A stretch of DNA of 42,528 bases. It comes from DASYRM01 sp035646375. GTDB taxonomy: Bacteria; Acidobacteriota; Vicinamibacteria; Vicinamibacterales; UBA2999. The position numbers and the translations under genes were made by a program. Shown in pieces: positions 15,192 through 22,173 of this stretch. Each line of letters begins with the position of its first letter. The first letter of the stretch is position 1. Where the stretch lies: positions 1-42,528 of the forward strand of contig DASRPM010000069.1 of NCBI GenBank assembly GCA_035646375.1, read 5' to 3'. A model generated the notes under the pieces. That model ran no database searches, was not told where the DNA came from, and worked only from the letters and a program-made list of their open reading frames with translations.

Positions 15192-16243
15192 GCCGCCACC
15201 CCCTCCTGCGACAGCTTCGCCATCGCCTCGAGCGCGGCCCGCGCCTGGCCGCGATCGATGGCCGCCACCGCCTGTGCGATGCCCTCGCGCACCGACGCGG
15301 CGCGCCCGGCGACGAACAGCGCCGCCCCGGCATTCAGCAGCACCACGTCCCGGGCCGGGCCCGGCACGCCGTCGAGCACCCTACGCACGATGCCGGCGTT
15401 GGTGGCGGCGTTGCCGCCCTTGAGCGTGTCGGGCGTCGTCTTCGCGAGTCCGAAGTCCGCTGGATGGATATAGAACGTGTGCACCGCCCCGCCGCGGCAC
15501 TCCGACACCTTGGTGTAGCCGGTCGTCGAGATCTCGTCGAGCCCGTCGGACCCGTGCACGACCCAGGCCCGCTCGGACCCGAGCATCATCAGCGCCCGGG
15601 CCAGGAGCTCCGTGAGCTCGGGACGCGGCACGCCGACGATCTGCCGCCGGGCGCGCGCCGGGTTGGTGAGCGGCCCCAGGAGGTTGAACGCCGTGCGCAG
15701 CCCGAGCTCTCGACGGGTGGGACCCGCGTGGCGCATCGACGGGTGGAAGGTCGGCGCGAAGAAGAACGCGATGCGCGCCTCGCGCAGGCAGCGCTCGACC
15801 ACGGCCGGCGGCGCCGACACGTTGACGCCGAGCGCTTCGAAGACGTCGGCGCTGCCGCACTGGCTCGACACCGACCGGTTGCCGTGCTTGGCGACGGCCA
15901 GCCCCGCGCCGGCAATCACCACGGCGGCGGTGGACGAGACGTTGAAGGTGCCGGCGCGATCGCCGCCGGTACCGCAGGTGTCGAACACGTCGCCCGCCGG
16001 CGCCGACAGCTTCACCGCCTGCTCGCGCATCGTGCGGGCGAAGCCGACGATCTCGTGCGGGCGCTCGCCCTTCATCGCCAGGGCGGTCAGCAGCCCGGCC
16101 AGCGCGCCGGCGGTGGCGCGCCCCTCCATGACCTCGCGCATCGCCGCCGAGGCCTCGGCCTCGGTGAGGTCCTCGTGGCGGACCACCTTCTCGACGAGCG
16201 CAATGAGCGAGACGGGGCTGGTCAGCGGTGTGGTGTCGGGCAT
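15188..16243 (-). CDS. trpD: Anthranilate phosphoribosyltransferase
   Basis: A 351-residue enzyme that transfers phosphoribose from PRPP to anthranilate. Signature DTCGTGGD (residues 88-95) binds PRPP, followed by TFNVSST, AKHGNRSVSS and the NLLGPLTNPA loop. It is not fused to TrpG. Start ATG 16243 lies 8 nt after the trpG stop; the stop overlaps trpC in an ATGA junction. Confidence 0.97.
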   Translation of the reverse strand: MPDTTPLTSPVSLIALVEKVVRHEDLTEAEASAAMREVMEGRATAGALAGLLTALAMKGERPHEIVGFARTMREQAVKLSAPAGDVFDTCGTGGDRAGTFNVSSTAAVVIAGAGLAVAKHGNRSVSSQCGSADVFEALGVNVSAPPAVVERCLREARIAFFFAPTFHPSMRHAGPTRRELGLRTAFNLLGPLTNPARARRQIVGVPRPELTELLARALMMLGSERAWVVHGSDGLDEISTTGYTKVSECRGGAVHTFYIHPADFGLAKTTPDTLKGGNAATNAGIVRRVLDGVPGPARDVVLLNAGAALFVAGRAASVREGIAQAVAAIDRGQARAALEAMAKLSQEGVAA

Positions 16244-16251
16244 GGCCGCCG

Positions 16252-16818
16252 TCACAGGTCCAGGAAGTTGCGCAGGATGCGCTTGCCTTCGTCGGTCAGC
16301 ACCGACTCGGGATGGAACTGCACGCCGTGCACCGGGTACGACACGTGGCGCACTCCCATGATCGTGCGGTCCTCCTTGGTGTGCGCCGACGCCTGCAGCT
16401 GCGCCGGAAAGCCGTCGACCGACACCACCAGCGAGTGATACCGGCCGGCCTGGAACGGCGACCCGACACCGTCGAAGATCCCCTTGCCGTCGTGCACGAC
16501 GGTGGACGTCTTGCCGTGCATCGGCGCGGTGGCGCGCGTCACGACGCCGCCGTAGACCATGCCGATCGCCTGATGGCCAAGGCACACACCGAGGATCGGC
16601 GTCGTCGGCCCGAAGCGGCGGATGACGTCCATCGAGACGCCGGCGTCCTCGGGACGCCCGGGGCCGGGAGAGATGACGATGTGCTCCGGCGTCATCTCGG
16701 CCACCTCGTCGAGGCCCACCTGGTCGTTGCGGCGCACACGCACTTCGGCCCCGAGCTCGCCGAGGTACTGCACGAGGTTGTAGGTAAACGAATCGTAGTT
16801 GTCGATGACTAGGACCAT
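16252..16818 (-). CDS. trpG: Anthranilate synthase glutaminase subunit
   Basis: A 188-residue class I glutamine amidotransferase supplying ammonia to TrpE. The triad is complete: Cys79 (GVCLGHQAIG), His169 and Glu171 (FHPES). The N-terminus has the DNYDSFTYNLVQYL signature. Such subunits often also serve PabB for folate synthesis; no pabB is seen here, so dual use cannot be judged. The start is ATG 16818, 11 nt after trpE. Confidence 0.96.
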   Translation of the reverse strand: MVLVIDNYDSFTYNLVQYLGELGAEVRVRRNDQVGLDEVAEMTPEHIVISPGPGRPEDAGVSMDVIRRFGPTTPILGVCLGHQAIGMVYGGVVTRATAPMHGKTSTVVHDGKGIFDGVGSPFQAGRYHSLVVSVDGFPAQLQASAHTKEDRTIMGVRHVSYPVHGVQFHPESVLTDEGKRILRNFLDL

Positions 16819-16829
16819 CTCGCGTTCCG

Positions 16830-18299
16830 TTAGGAAAGACCGTTCTGCGCCAGTTCCAACGCGCGGAGCACCGCTCGCGCCTTGTCCTTCGTTTCCTCGT
16901 ACTCCGCCGTCGGGTTCGAATCGGCCACGATGCCGGCGCCCGCCTGCACGTAGGCACGGCCGTTTTCGATGAGGACGGTCCGGATGGTGATGCAGAAATC
17001 GAGGTTGCCCGCGAAGTCGAGATAGCCCACCGCGCCGGCGTAGACGCCGCGCCGACTGGTCTCGAGCTCGGCGATGATCTCCATCGCCCGCACTTTCGGG
17101 GCGCCCGAGACCGTGCCGGCCGGAAAGCACGCCACGAGTGCGTCGAGGCGGTCGTGCTGCTCGTCGAGCCGCCCCTCGACGATCGACACCAGGTGCATCA
17201 CGTGCGAGTAGCGCTCGAGCGTCATGTAGGTCGGCACGCGCACGGTGCCGTACTTCGCCACCCGGCCGATGTCGTTCCGCCCGAGATCCACGAGCATCAC
17301 GTGCTCGGCGCGCTCCTTCTCATTGCGCTTCAGCTCCTCGCCGAGCCGCACGTCCTCTTCTTCGGTCCGGCCGCGCGGCCGCGTGCCGGCAATCGGGTGC
17401 GTCTGCACCTGCCGCCCCTCGACCCGGACCAGCATCTCGGGCGACGACCCGACGATCGAGCGGCCGCCGACACGCAGGAAATACATGTAGGGCGACGGGT
17501 TGACGTGCCGCAACGCGCGGTAGACGGTGAACGGGTCGGCGTCGATGGCGGCCTCGAAGCGCTGCGACAGCACCACCTGGTAGACGTCGCCGGCCGCGAT
17601 GTATTCCTTGGCCGTCTTCACCGTCGCCTCGAACTGCTCGCGCGTGACGTTGGACGTCACCTCGAGCGGCCGGCCCGACGGCGGCACGGTCTTCGACAGC
17701 GCCCGCTCGAGCTCGCGTTCGACGAATTCCACCTTGGCGCACGCGAACTGGTAGAGCGACTCGAGGTCCTCGTCGCCGCTGATGCGCGCGTTGGCGATGA
17801 TGAGGATACGGTGGCGCACGTGATCGAACGCCAGCACCGTGTCGAACAGCATGAAGCCGGCTTCGTCGTCCTCGCCGTCGGCCGCCTGCAGCTCGACGGG
17901 CTCGAACCACGCCGCGGCATCGTAGCCGACGTAGCCCACGGCGCCCCCCGTGAAGCGCGGCAGCCCGGGCACGAACGGCGAGTGGAACCCGGCCATCAGC
18001 TCGCGGATGGTGGAGGTGAACGACTTGTCGGACTCGGTCGTCTCCCCGGCGCGATCGATCAGCACCTTTCCGCCGCGCGCGCGCACGATCAGGAACGGAT
18101 CCTTCCCGAGGAACGAGTAGCGCGCCACCTGCTCGCCGCCCTCGACCGACTCGAGCAGGAACGCGTAGTCGGCGTGCTCGGCCACCTTGAGGAACGCCGA
18201 CACCGGCGTCAGGAGGTCCGCGACGATCTCCTTGTAGACCGGCACGAACGTACCGCGCTGTGCCAGCTCCTTGAATGCGTCGAAGGTCGTGATCTGCAT
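16830..18299 (-). CDS. trpE: Anthranilate synthase component I
   Basis: A 489-residue chorismate-binding enzyme that forms anthranilate from chorismate with ammonia from TrpG. The tryptophan feedback motif LLES is at residues 48-51, so allosteric inhibition by Trp is expected in addition to attenuation. The catalytic domain shows PIAGTRPRG, VDLGRNDIGRV and FPAGTVSGAPKVRAM. Start ATG 18299 lies 2 nt after the aroDE stop, implying coupled translation. The gene order E-G-D-C-F-B-A follows pathway order nearly exactly. Confidence 0.97.
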   Translation of the reverse strand: MQITTFDAFKELAQRGTFVPVYKEIVADLLTPVSAFLKVAEHADYAFLLESVEGGEQVARYSFLGKDPFLIVRARGGKVLIDRAGETTESDKSFTSTIRELMAGFHSPFVPGLPRFTGGAVGYVGYDAAAWFEPVELQAADGEDDEAGFMLFDTVLAFDHVRHRILIIANARISGDEDLESLYQFACAKVEFVERELERALSKTVPPSGRPLEVTSNVTREQFEATVKTAKEYIAAGDVYQVVLSQRFEAAIDADPFTVYRALRHVNPSPYMYFLRVGGRSIVGSSPEMLVRVEGRQVQTHPIAGTRPRGRTEEEDVRLGEELKRNEKERAEHVMLVDLGRNDIGRVAKYGTVRVPTYMTLERYSHVMHLVSIVEGRLDEQHDRLDALVACFPAGTVSGAPKVRAMEIIAELETSRRGVYAGAVGYLDFAGNLDFCITIRTVLIENGRAYVQAGAGIVADSNPTAEYEETKDKARAVLRALELAQNGLS

Positions 18300-18301
18300 C
18301 G

Positions 18302-19846
18302 CTACGCCGTTGCCTCTGTCGTTGTCGCCGTTCGTCCAAGCGCGTTGAGCGCCGCCGCCTGCATGATGCCTGGCTCCGGGCGCTGCCCGGTCCACCACTG
18401 GAACTGCCGCTCGGCCTGCGCGATGAGCATCGGCAGCCCGTCGAGCACGACGCGGCCGGCGCGCCGCGCGTCGGCCACGAGCGCCGAGTCGCCGTCGCCG
18501 TAGGTCAGGTCGTACACGGCGCGGCCGTCGATCGGGGCCCCGGCCATCGGCGACTCGTGGCGGCGGTTCGCGCCGCCCAGCGGCGTGCAGTTCACCAGCA
18601 GGTCCCACGATCCCGGCGCCGGAGGCAGCGCCGCCGGCGACGCGCCGAACGCCGCCGCCACCTCGGCCGCCTGCTCGATCCGCCGCGCGTGCACCGCGAC
18701 GCGGGCTCCGCGCGACGCGAGCGCGGCCACGACGGCGCGGGCCGAACCACCCGCTCCCAGCACGGCCACCCGCACGCCGGCCAGCCCTTTCGGAAAGAGC
18801 GGCTCGAGCGGCGCCAGGAAGCCGTCCACGTCGGTGTTCGTCGCCTCCCACTGGTACGGCCCTGGCTCGCCAGGTCGGTCCGCATTGCGGACCGACAAAT
18901 CAGCACTGCTTTCGCGGCTCGCGGAGCGAGCCGCTTGGCGAAGGCGGCGGCGTCGCAGCGTGTTGGCGGCGCCGACGGCCGCCGCCAGCGGCGTCTGCAC
19001 CGCCGCGGCCCGCAGCGCATCGAGCTTGAACGGAATCGTGACGCTGGCGCCCTCGAAGCCCATGGCGTCGGCGTAGGCCAGGAAGTCCGCGAAGTCGTCG
19101 GTGCTGAGCGGCACGTACGCGGCATCGATGCCGGCAGCCGCGAAGGCCGCGTTATGCATGACCGGCGACAGCGAGTGCATCGCGGTGCGGCTGACGACGC
19201 CGAAGAGCCGCGTCGAGGGACCAATCGAGGCGAAGCGGAACACGTCGCGCATGCGTGCCGCCGGCATCTGCCCCGGCGCCACGGCGTTCCCCGCAAAGGT
19301 CCACCGCGAGCCGTAGCGCGACGCGAGCAGGCGCGACGGCACCCCCGGCTCGCCCATGCCGACGACCACCGCCTGGCCCTGCTCGCCGATGGCGCGCAGC
19401 GGCAGCGTGTCGCAGAGCCGGTGCGCCGCATAGGCCACCTTGATGGTGCCCGCGCCGGTGCGGCGCATCGCGGCGACGCGATCGTCGAGCCCGGCCGGCG
19501 TCCCGGTGAAATCGTGGAACGACACCACGACTCGCGACGGATCGTGCGCGATGACGTCGTCGAAGCCCGCCCGCCACTCGACGTCCACGAACTCGGCCCC
19601 CGCCTCGAGCGCGCGGTGCAGGATCGCCCGCCGCTCGTCTTCCGACCCGTCGAACCGGCCGCCCTCCCAGGAGGCGCGGCAAGTGACCACCGCCGGCATC
19701 TGCCGCCCATGAAGCGCGGCGGCCACGTCGAGGTCCCGGTTGCCGTCGAGGCGCAGTTCCACCATGCCGCCGGCGGTGGCGGCATCGCGGGCCGCCAACA
19801 GCTCCCGCATCGTGGCGCCCGTCACGGTTTCACACAGAAGTGCCAT
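18302..19846 (-). CDS. aroDE: Bifunctional 3-dehydroquinate dehydratase (type I)/shikimate dehydrogenase
   Basis: A 514-residue fusion and first structural gene of the supraoperon. Residues 1-205: type I dehydroquinase, with VELRLDG, His111 (SFHDF) and Schiff-base Lys136 (TIKVAYA). Residues 212-514: shikimate dehydrogenase, with SLSP (225-228), catalytic Lys274 (VTIPFK), Asp339 (NTDVDG) and the NADP motif GAGGSARA. Between ANTL (294-297) and WEATNTD (333-339) the protein has about 30 extra residues rich in R, S, A and P. They are encoded by three consecutive hairpins (18861-18934), look like an in-frame repeat insertion, and lie just before the active site. Start ATG 19846 follows AAGGAC; a longer start at 19873 would run into the attenuator. 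Confidence 0.94.
   Translation of the reverse strand: MALLCETVTGATMRELLAARDAATAGGMVELRLDGNRDLDVAAALHGRQMPAVVTCRASWEGGRFDGSEDERRAILHRALEAGAEFVDVEWRAGFDDVIAHDPSRVVVSFHDFTGTPAGLDDRVAAMRRTGAGTIKVAYAAHRLCDTLPLRAIGEQGQAVVVGMGEPGVPSRLLASRYGSRWTFAGNAVAPGQMPAARMRDVFRFASIGPSTRLFGVVSRTAMHSLSPVMHNAAFAAAGIDAAYVPLSTDDFADFLAYADAMGFEGASVTIPFKLDALRAAAVQTPLAAAVGAANTLRRRRLRQAARSASRESSADLSVRNADRPGEPGPYQWEATNTDVDGFLAPLEPLFPKGLAGVRVAVLGAGGSARAVVAALASRGARVAVHARRIEQAAEVAAAFGASPAALPPAPGSWDLLVNCTPLGGANRRHESPMAGAPIDGRAVYDLTYGDGDSALVADARRAGRVVLDGLPMLIAQAERQFQWWTGQRPEPGIMQAAALNALGRTATTTEATA
18861..18934. repeat. Three consecutive palindromes inserted in frame in aroDE
   Basis: Three perfect hairpins lie in 74 bp: CCTGG/CCAGG (18861-18874, loop CTCG); GTCGGTCCGC/GCGGACCGAC (18874-18896, loop ATT); and GCGGCTCGC/GCGAGCCGC (18914-18934, loop GGA). 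They encode the unusual insert of the shikimate dehydrogenase domain, about residues 305-328. The flanks are normal conserved coding sequence, and the whole stretch is free of stops in the aroDE frame. Confidence 0.8.
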
Positions 19847-19864
19847 CCCAGTCCTTGCCAGCCC

Positions 19865-19906
19865 AAAAAACAAAACGCCCCTTCAACCGCGAGGCTGAAG
19901 GGGCGT
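19865..19906 (-). terminator. trp operon attenuator (intrinsic terminator)
   Basis: On the minus strand, arm ACGCCCCTTCA (19906-19896) pairs perfectly over 11 bp with TGAAGGGGCGT (19885-19875). The T-rich run TTTTGTTTTTT (19875-19865) follows at once. The hairpin lies between trpL and aroDE, so it can only act as a conditional terminator. The upstream arm can pair instead with GTTGAGGGGGCG inside trpL codons 23-26 (19969-19958), 12 pairs including two G-U, which would form the antiterminator. Confidence 0.88.
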
Positions 19907-19942
19907 GGAATCCGTCTTACTTCTTGCGAGTGCCGAACGCTG

Positions 19943-20035
19943 TCAGACGCCGGCCGCCGCCCCCTCAACAGTCGTGTGGCGCCACCAATAGCTGGCGTTG
20001 AACACGGACACGGCGGGGCGAAAATACGCGGTCAT
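19943..20035 (-). CDS. trpL: trp operon leader peptide with tandem Trp codons
   Basis: A 30-codon frame runs from ATG 20035 to TGA 19943, between a consensus-like promoter and the attenuator. Codons 17 and 18 are consecutive TGG (context SYWWRH) in a peptide otherwise lacking Trp. Codons 23-26 (GTT GAG GGG GCG) form the antiterminator strand, about 12 nt downstream of the Trp codons. A ribosome stalled at TGG-TGG would leave this strand free, while a ribosome at the stop codon would cover it. This is the classical attenuation layout. The peptide itself is expected to have no other role. The ribosome site is weak; the 5' leader would be only about 17-20 nt. Confidence 0.87.
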   Translation of the reverse strand: MTAYFRPAVSVFNASYWWRHTTVEGAAAGV

Positions 20036-20058
20036 CGGTGTCGAAACAGGTGAACGGC

Positions 20059-20087
20059 AGAGTAGCGCAGGTGTGTTCAGCTGTCAA
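20059..20087 (-). promoter_or_regulatory. Sigma-70 promoter of the aromatic supraoperon
   Basis: On the minus strand, TTGACA (20087-20082) matches the -35 consensus perfectly. It is followed after exactly 17 nt by TACTCT (20064-20059). The predicted start is near 20052, some 17 nt before trpL. It is divergent from the S55 peptidase promoter; the -35 elements lie about 20 bp apart. Confidence 0.75.
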
Positions 20088-20105
20088 CCAGCGTGCCCGC
20101 AGCTC

Positions 20106-20134
20106 TTGCGGTTTCAGAGGTTTACCCGTATCTT
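20106..20134 (+). promoter_or_regulatory. Candidate promoter of the S55 peptidase gene
   Basis: TTGCGG (20106-20111) and TATCTT (20129-20134) are separated by 17 nt. The predicted start is near 20141, about 27 nt upstream of ATG 20168. Apart from these two promoters, trpL and the attenuator, the 321-bp region 19847-20167 shows no other gene. Confidence 0.45.
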
Positions 20135-20167
20135 GGGACAGGGCGGGCAGGCCCCGCTCCCCCGGAA

Positions 20168-22027
20168 ATGACCGTTCCTATGACGACCCGCTTCCGCGCT
20201 GCGATCGCCGTGCTGTTCGTGTGCGTTGCCGCCGGGCTGCCGGCGCAGACGCGCACCTTCCCCGTCGACGAACTCAAGCCCGGCATGGTGGCCACAGGGC
20301 GCACCGTCTTCGAGGGCGACCGCCTCGACGAGTTCAAGGCGCACATCCTGGGCGTGCTGCACAACGTCATCGGGCCGCGCCGCAACCTGATCCTGGCCCG
20401 GCTCGAGGGCGGTCCGCTCGCCAACACGGGCGTGATTGCCGGCATGAGCGGCAGCCCTGTCTACATCGACGGCCGCCTCGTCGGCGCGGTGTCGTACTCG
20501 CTGGGCCAGTTCGCGAAGGAACCGATTGCCGGCATCACGCCGTTCGACGAGATGGTGGAGGCGGCCACGCTGCCCGGGCCACGCCGTCCAGCCTCGCAGG
20601 TCGCGCTCACGATCCCCATCACGCAGGACGGGTTGCGCGCCGCGCTGGCGCAGGCCTTCGCGTGGACGAAGCCGTTTGCCGACAACCCGAACGACGTGCA
20701 GGTCCTGGGCGGAGCGGGTGTCAGCGGCGGCATCGCCACGCTGCTGCGCCCGATCGCCACGCCCATCACGCTCGGCGGCTTCGATCCGTCGGTCATCGAT
20801 CCGGTGGCGAGCGCGTTCCGCGATCGCGGCTTTCTGCCGGTGATGGCGGGCGGCTCGATGCGGATGGCGCGGCAGGACACGTCGGCATCGGCGCCGCTGC
20901 CACTGCGGCCGGGCGATCCGATCGGCGTGGCGCTGATGAGCGGCGACCTCGAGCTGGGCGCCACCGGCACCGTCACCGAAGTGGTCGGCGACCGCGTCTA
21001 CGCCTTCGGGCATCCGTTCTACGGCCTGGGCCCCACCGCCTTCCCGATGACCCGTGCACACGTGCACGCCGTGCTGCCGAGCCTCGCCAGCTCGATGAAG
21101 ATCGCCAGCACCGGCGAGGTGATCGGCACGGTGCTGCAGGATCGCGCCACGACCATTGCCGGCACGCTCGGCGCCGGCCCCTCGATGATCCCGATCACCA
21201 TCAACCTGAACGCCGCCCGCGGCACGCGCAAGACGTTCAAGATGGCGATGGTGCGTGATCAGCTGTTCACGCCGCTCCTCGCGTATCTCTCGGTGCTCAA
21301 TACGCTGACGTCCTACGAGCGCGAGAACGGCATCGCCAGCTACGCGGTCCACGGCAGCGCGCAGATCAAGAACCACGCGCCGCTCTCCTTCGAGGACCTC
21401 TTCAGCGGCGATCAGCCGTCGGTGGGCGCTGCCGCCTCGGTGGTGACGCCGATCAACGTGCTGCTCCGCAACTCGTTCGAGGATGTCGAAATCGACGCGC
21501 TCACGCTCGACATCCAGGCGAGCGAGCAGGCGCGCAGCGCGACGGTGGAGCGCGTGTGGCTCGACGGCACGCGCGTGAAGCCCGGGAGCACGGTGAACAT
21601 CAAGGTGCTGCTGCGCTCCTACCGCGGCGAGGAGATCATGAAGTCGCTGCCGCTGCAGGTGCCCTCCAACGCGCGCGGCAGCCTCTCGGTCATGGTGAGC
21701 GACGGCGTGCGCCTGTCGCAGTGGGAGTCGCGCGAACTGCAGGTGCAGCCGCTGCAGACCCGCGGCGTGCCGCAGCTCCTGCAGGTACTCAACAGCGCGC
21801 GGCGGAACAACCGGCTCTACGTGCGGCTCATCACGCGCGACGGCGGGGCCATCGTCAAGGGCGAATCGCTGGCGGCCCTGCCGCCGTCGGTGCTGGCCGT
21901 CATGGAAGCCGATCGCAGCGGCGGCAGCTTCCGGCCGCTTCAGAGCGCCGTGCTCGGCGAATGGGAAATCCCCACCGACCTCGCGGTGACCGGCTCGCGC
22001 ACGCTGACGCTTCCTCTAGAGGACTAG
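20168..22027 (+). CDS. SpoIVB-type peptidase S55 family protein
   Basis: A 619-residue exported protein: signal peptide (hydrophobic about residues 8-22, ending GLPAQT), then a domain opening FPVDELKPGMVATGRTVFEG as in S55 relatives. The presumed catalytic Ser is in AGMSGSPVYIDGRLVGAV near residue 94, and a GH motif (YAFGHPFYGLG) lies near 281. In B. subtilis SpoIVB, as I recall it, the His precedes the Ser, so the order here looks swapped. The C-terminal half, beyond about 400, is beta-rich with no named domain. The role is probably periplasmic processing or envelope signalling rather than sporulation. Start ATG 20168 was preferred; ATG 20180 is possible. Confidence 0.75.
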   Translation: MTVPMTTRFRAAIAVLFVCVAAGLPAQTRTFPVDELKPGMVATGRTVFEGDRLDEFKAHILGVLHNVIGPRRNLILARLEGGPLANTGVIAGMSGSPVYIDGRLVGAVSYSLGQFAKEPIAGITPFDEMVEAATLPGPRRPASQVALTIPITQDGLRAALAQAFAWTKPFADNPNDVQVLGGAGVSGGIATLLRPIATPITLGGFDPSVIDPVASAFRDRGFLPVMAGGSMRMARQDTSASAPLPLRPGDPIGVALMSGDLELGATGTVTEVVGDRVYAFGHPFYGLGPTAFPMTRAHVHAVLPSLASSMKIASTGEVIGTVLQDRATTIAGTLGAGPSMIPITINLNAARGTRKTFKMAMVRDQLFTPLLAYLSVLNTLTSYERENGIASYAVHGSAQIKNHAPLSFEDLFSGDQPSVGAAASVVTPINVLLRNSFEDVEIDALTLDIQASEQARSATVERVWLDGTRVKPGSTVNIKVLLRSYRGEEIMKSLPLQVPSNARGSLSVMVSDGVRLSQWESRELQVQPLQTRGVPQLLQVLNSARRNNRLYVRLITRDGGAIVKGESLAALPPSVLAVMEADRSGGSFRPLQSAVLGEWEIPTDLAVTGSRTLTLPLED

Positions 22028-22093
22028 CCGCGAGGCGCTGCCCGCTCGGCAGATCTGTGATGACGCAGCTCCTCGCGACTCTCTCCATTCCTT

Positions 22094-22173
22094 GCCCCGC
22101 TCCGCGGGGCTGGCCGTCTTGCCGGAGTTAACAATTGACTCACAAGGAAACGCCGGAGGCCGTCAAGACGGCC
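22094..22173. repeat. Two palindromes around the start of the propeller gene
   Basis: GCCCCGC/GCGGGGC with loop TCC (22094-22110) lies in the 107-bp intergenic gap. GGCCGTC/GACGGCC around AA (22158-22173) lies inside the first codons if TTG 22135 is the start. A GGCCGTCTTGCCGG stretch at 22112 partly repeats the second element in inverted form. Confidence 0.6.

Noticed and set aside
19847..19873. Longer aroDE start at 19873
   Set aside because: It would put the start inside the terminator stem and T-tract; ATG 19846 has AAGGAC at good spacing.
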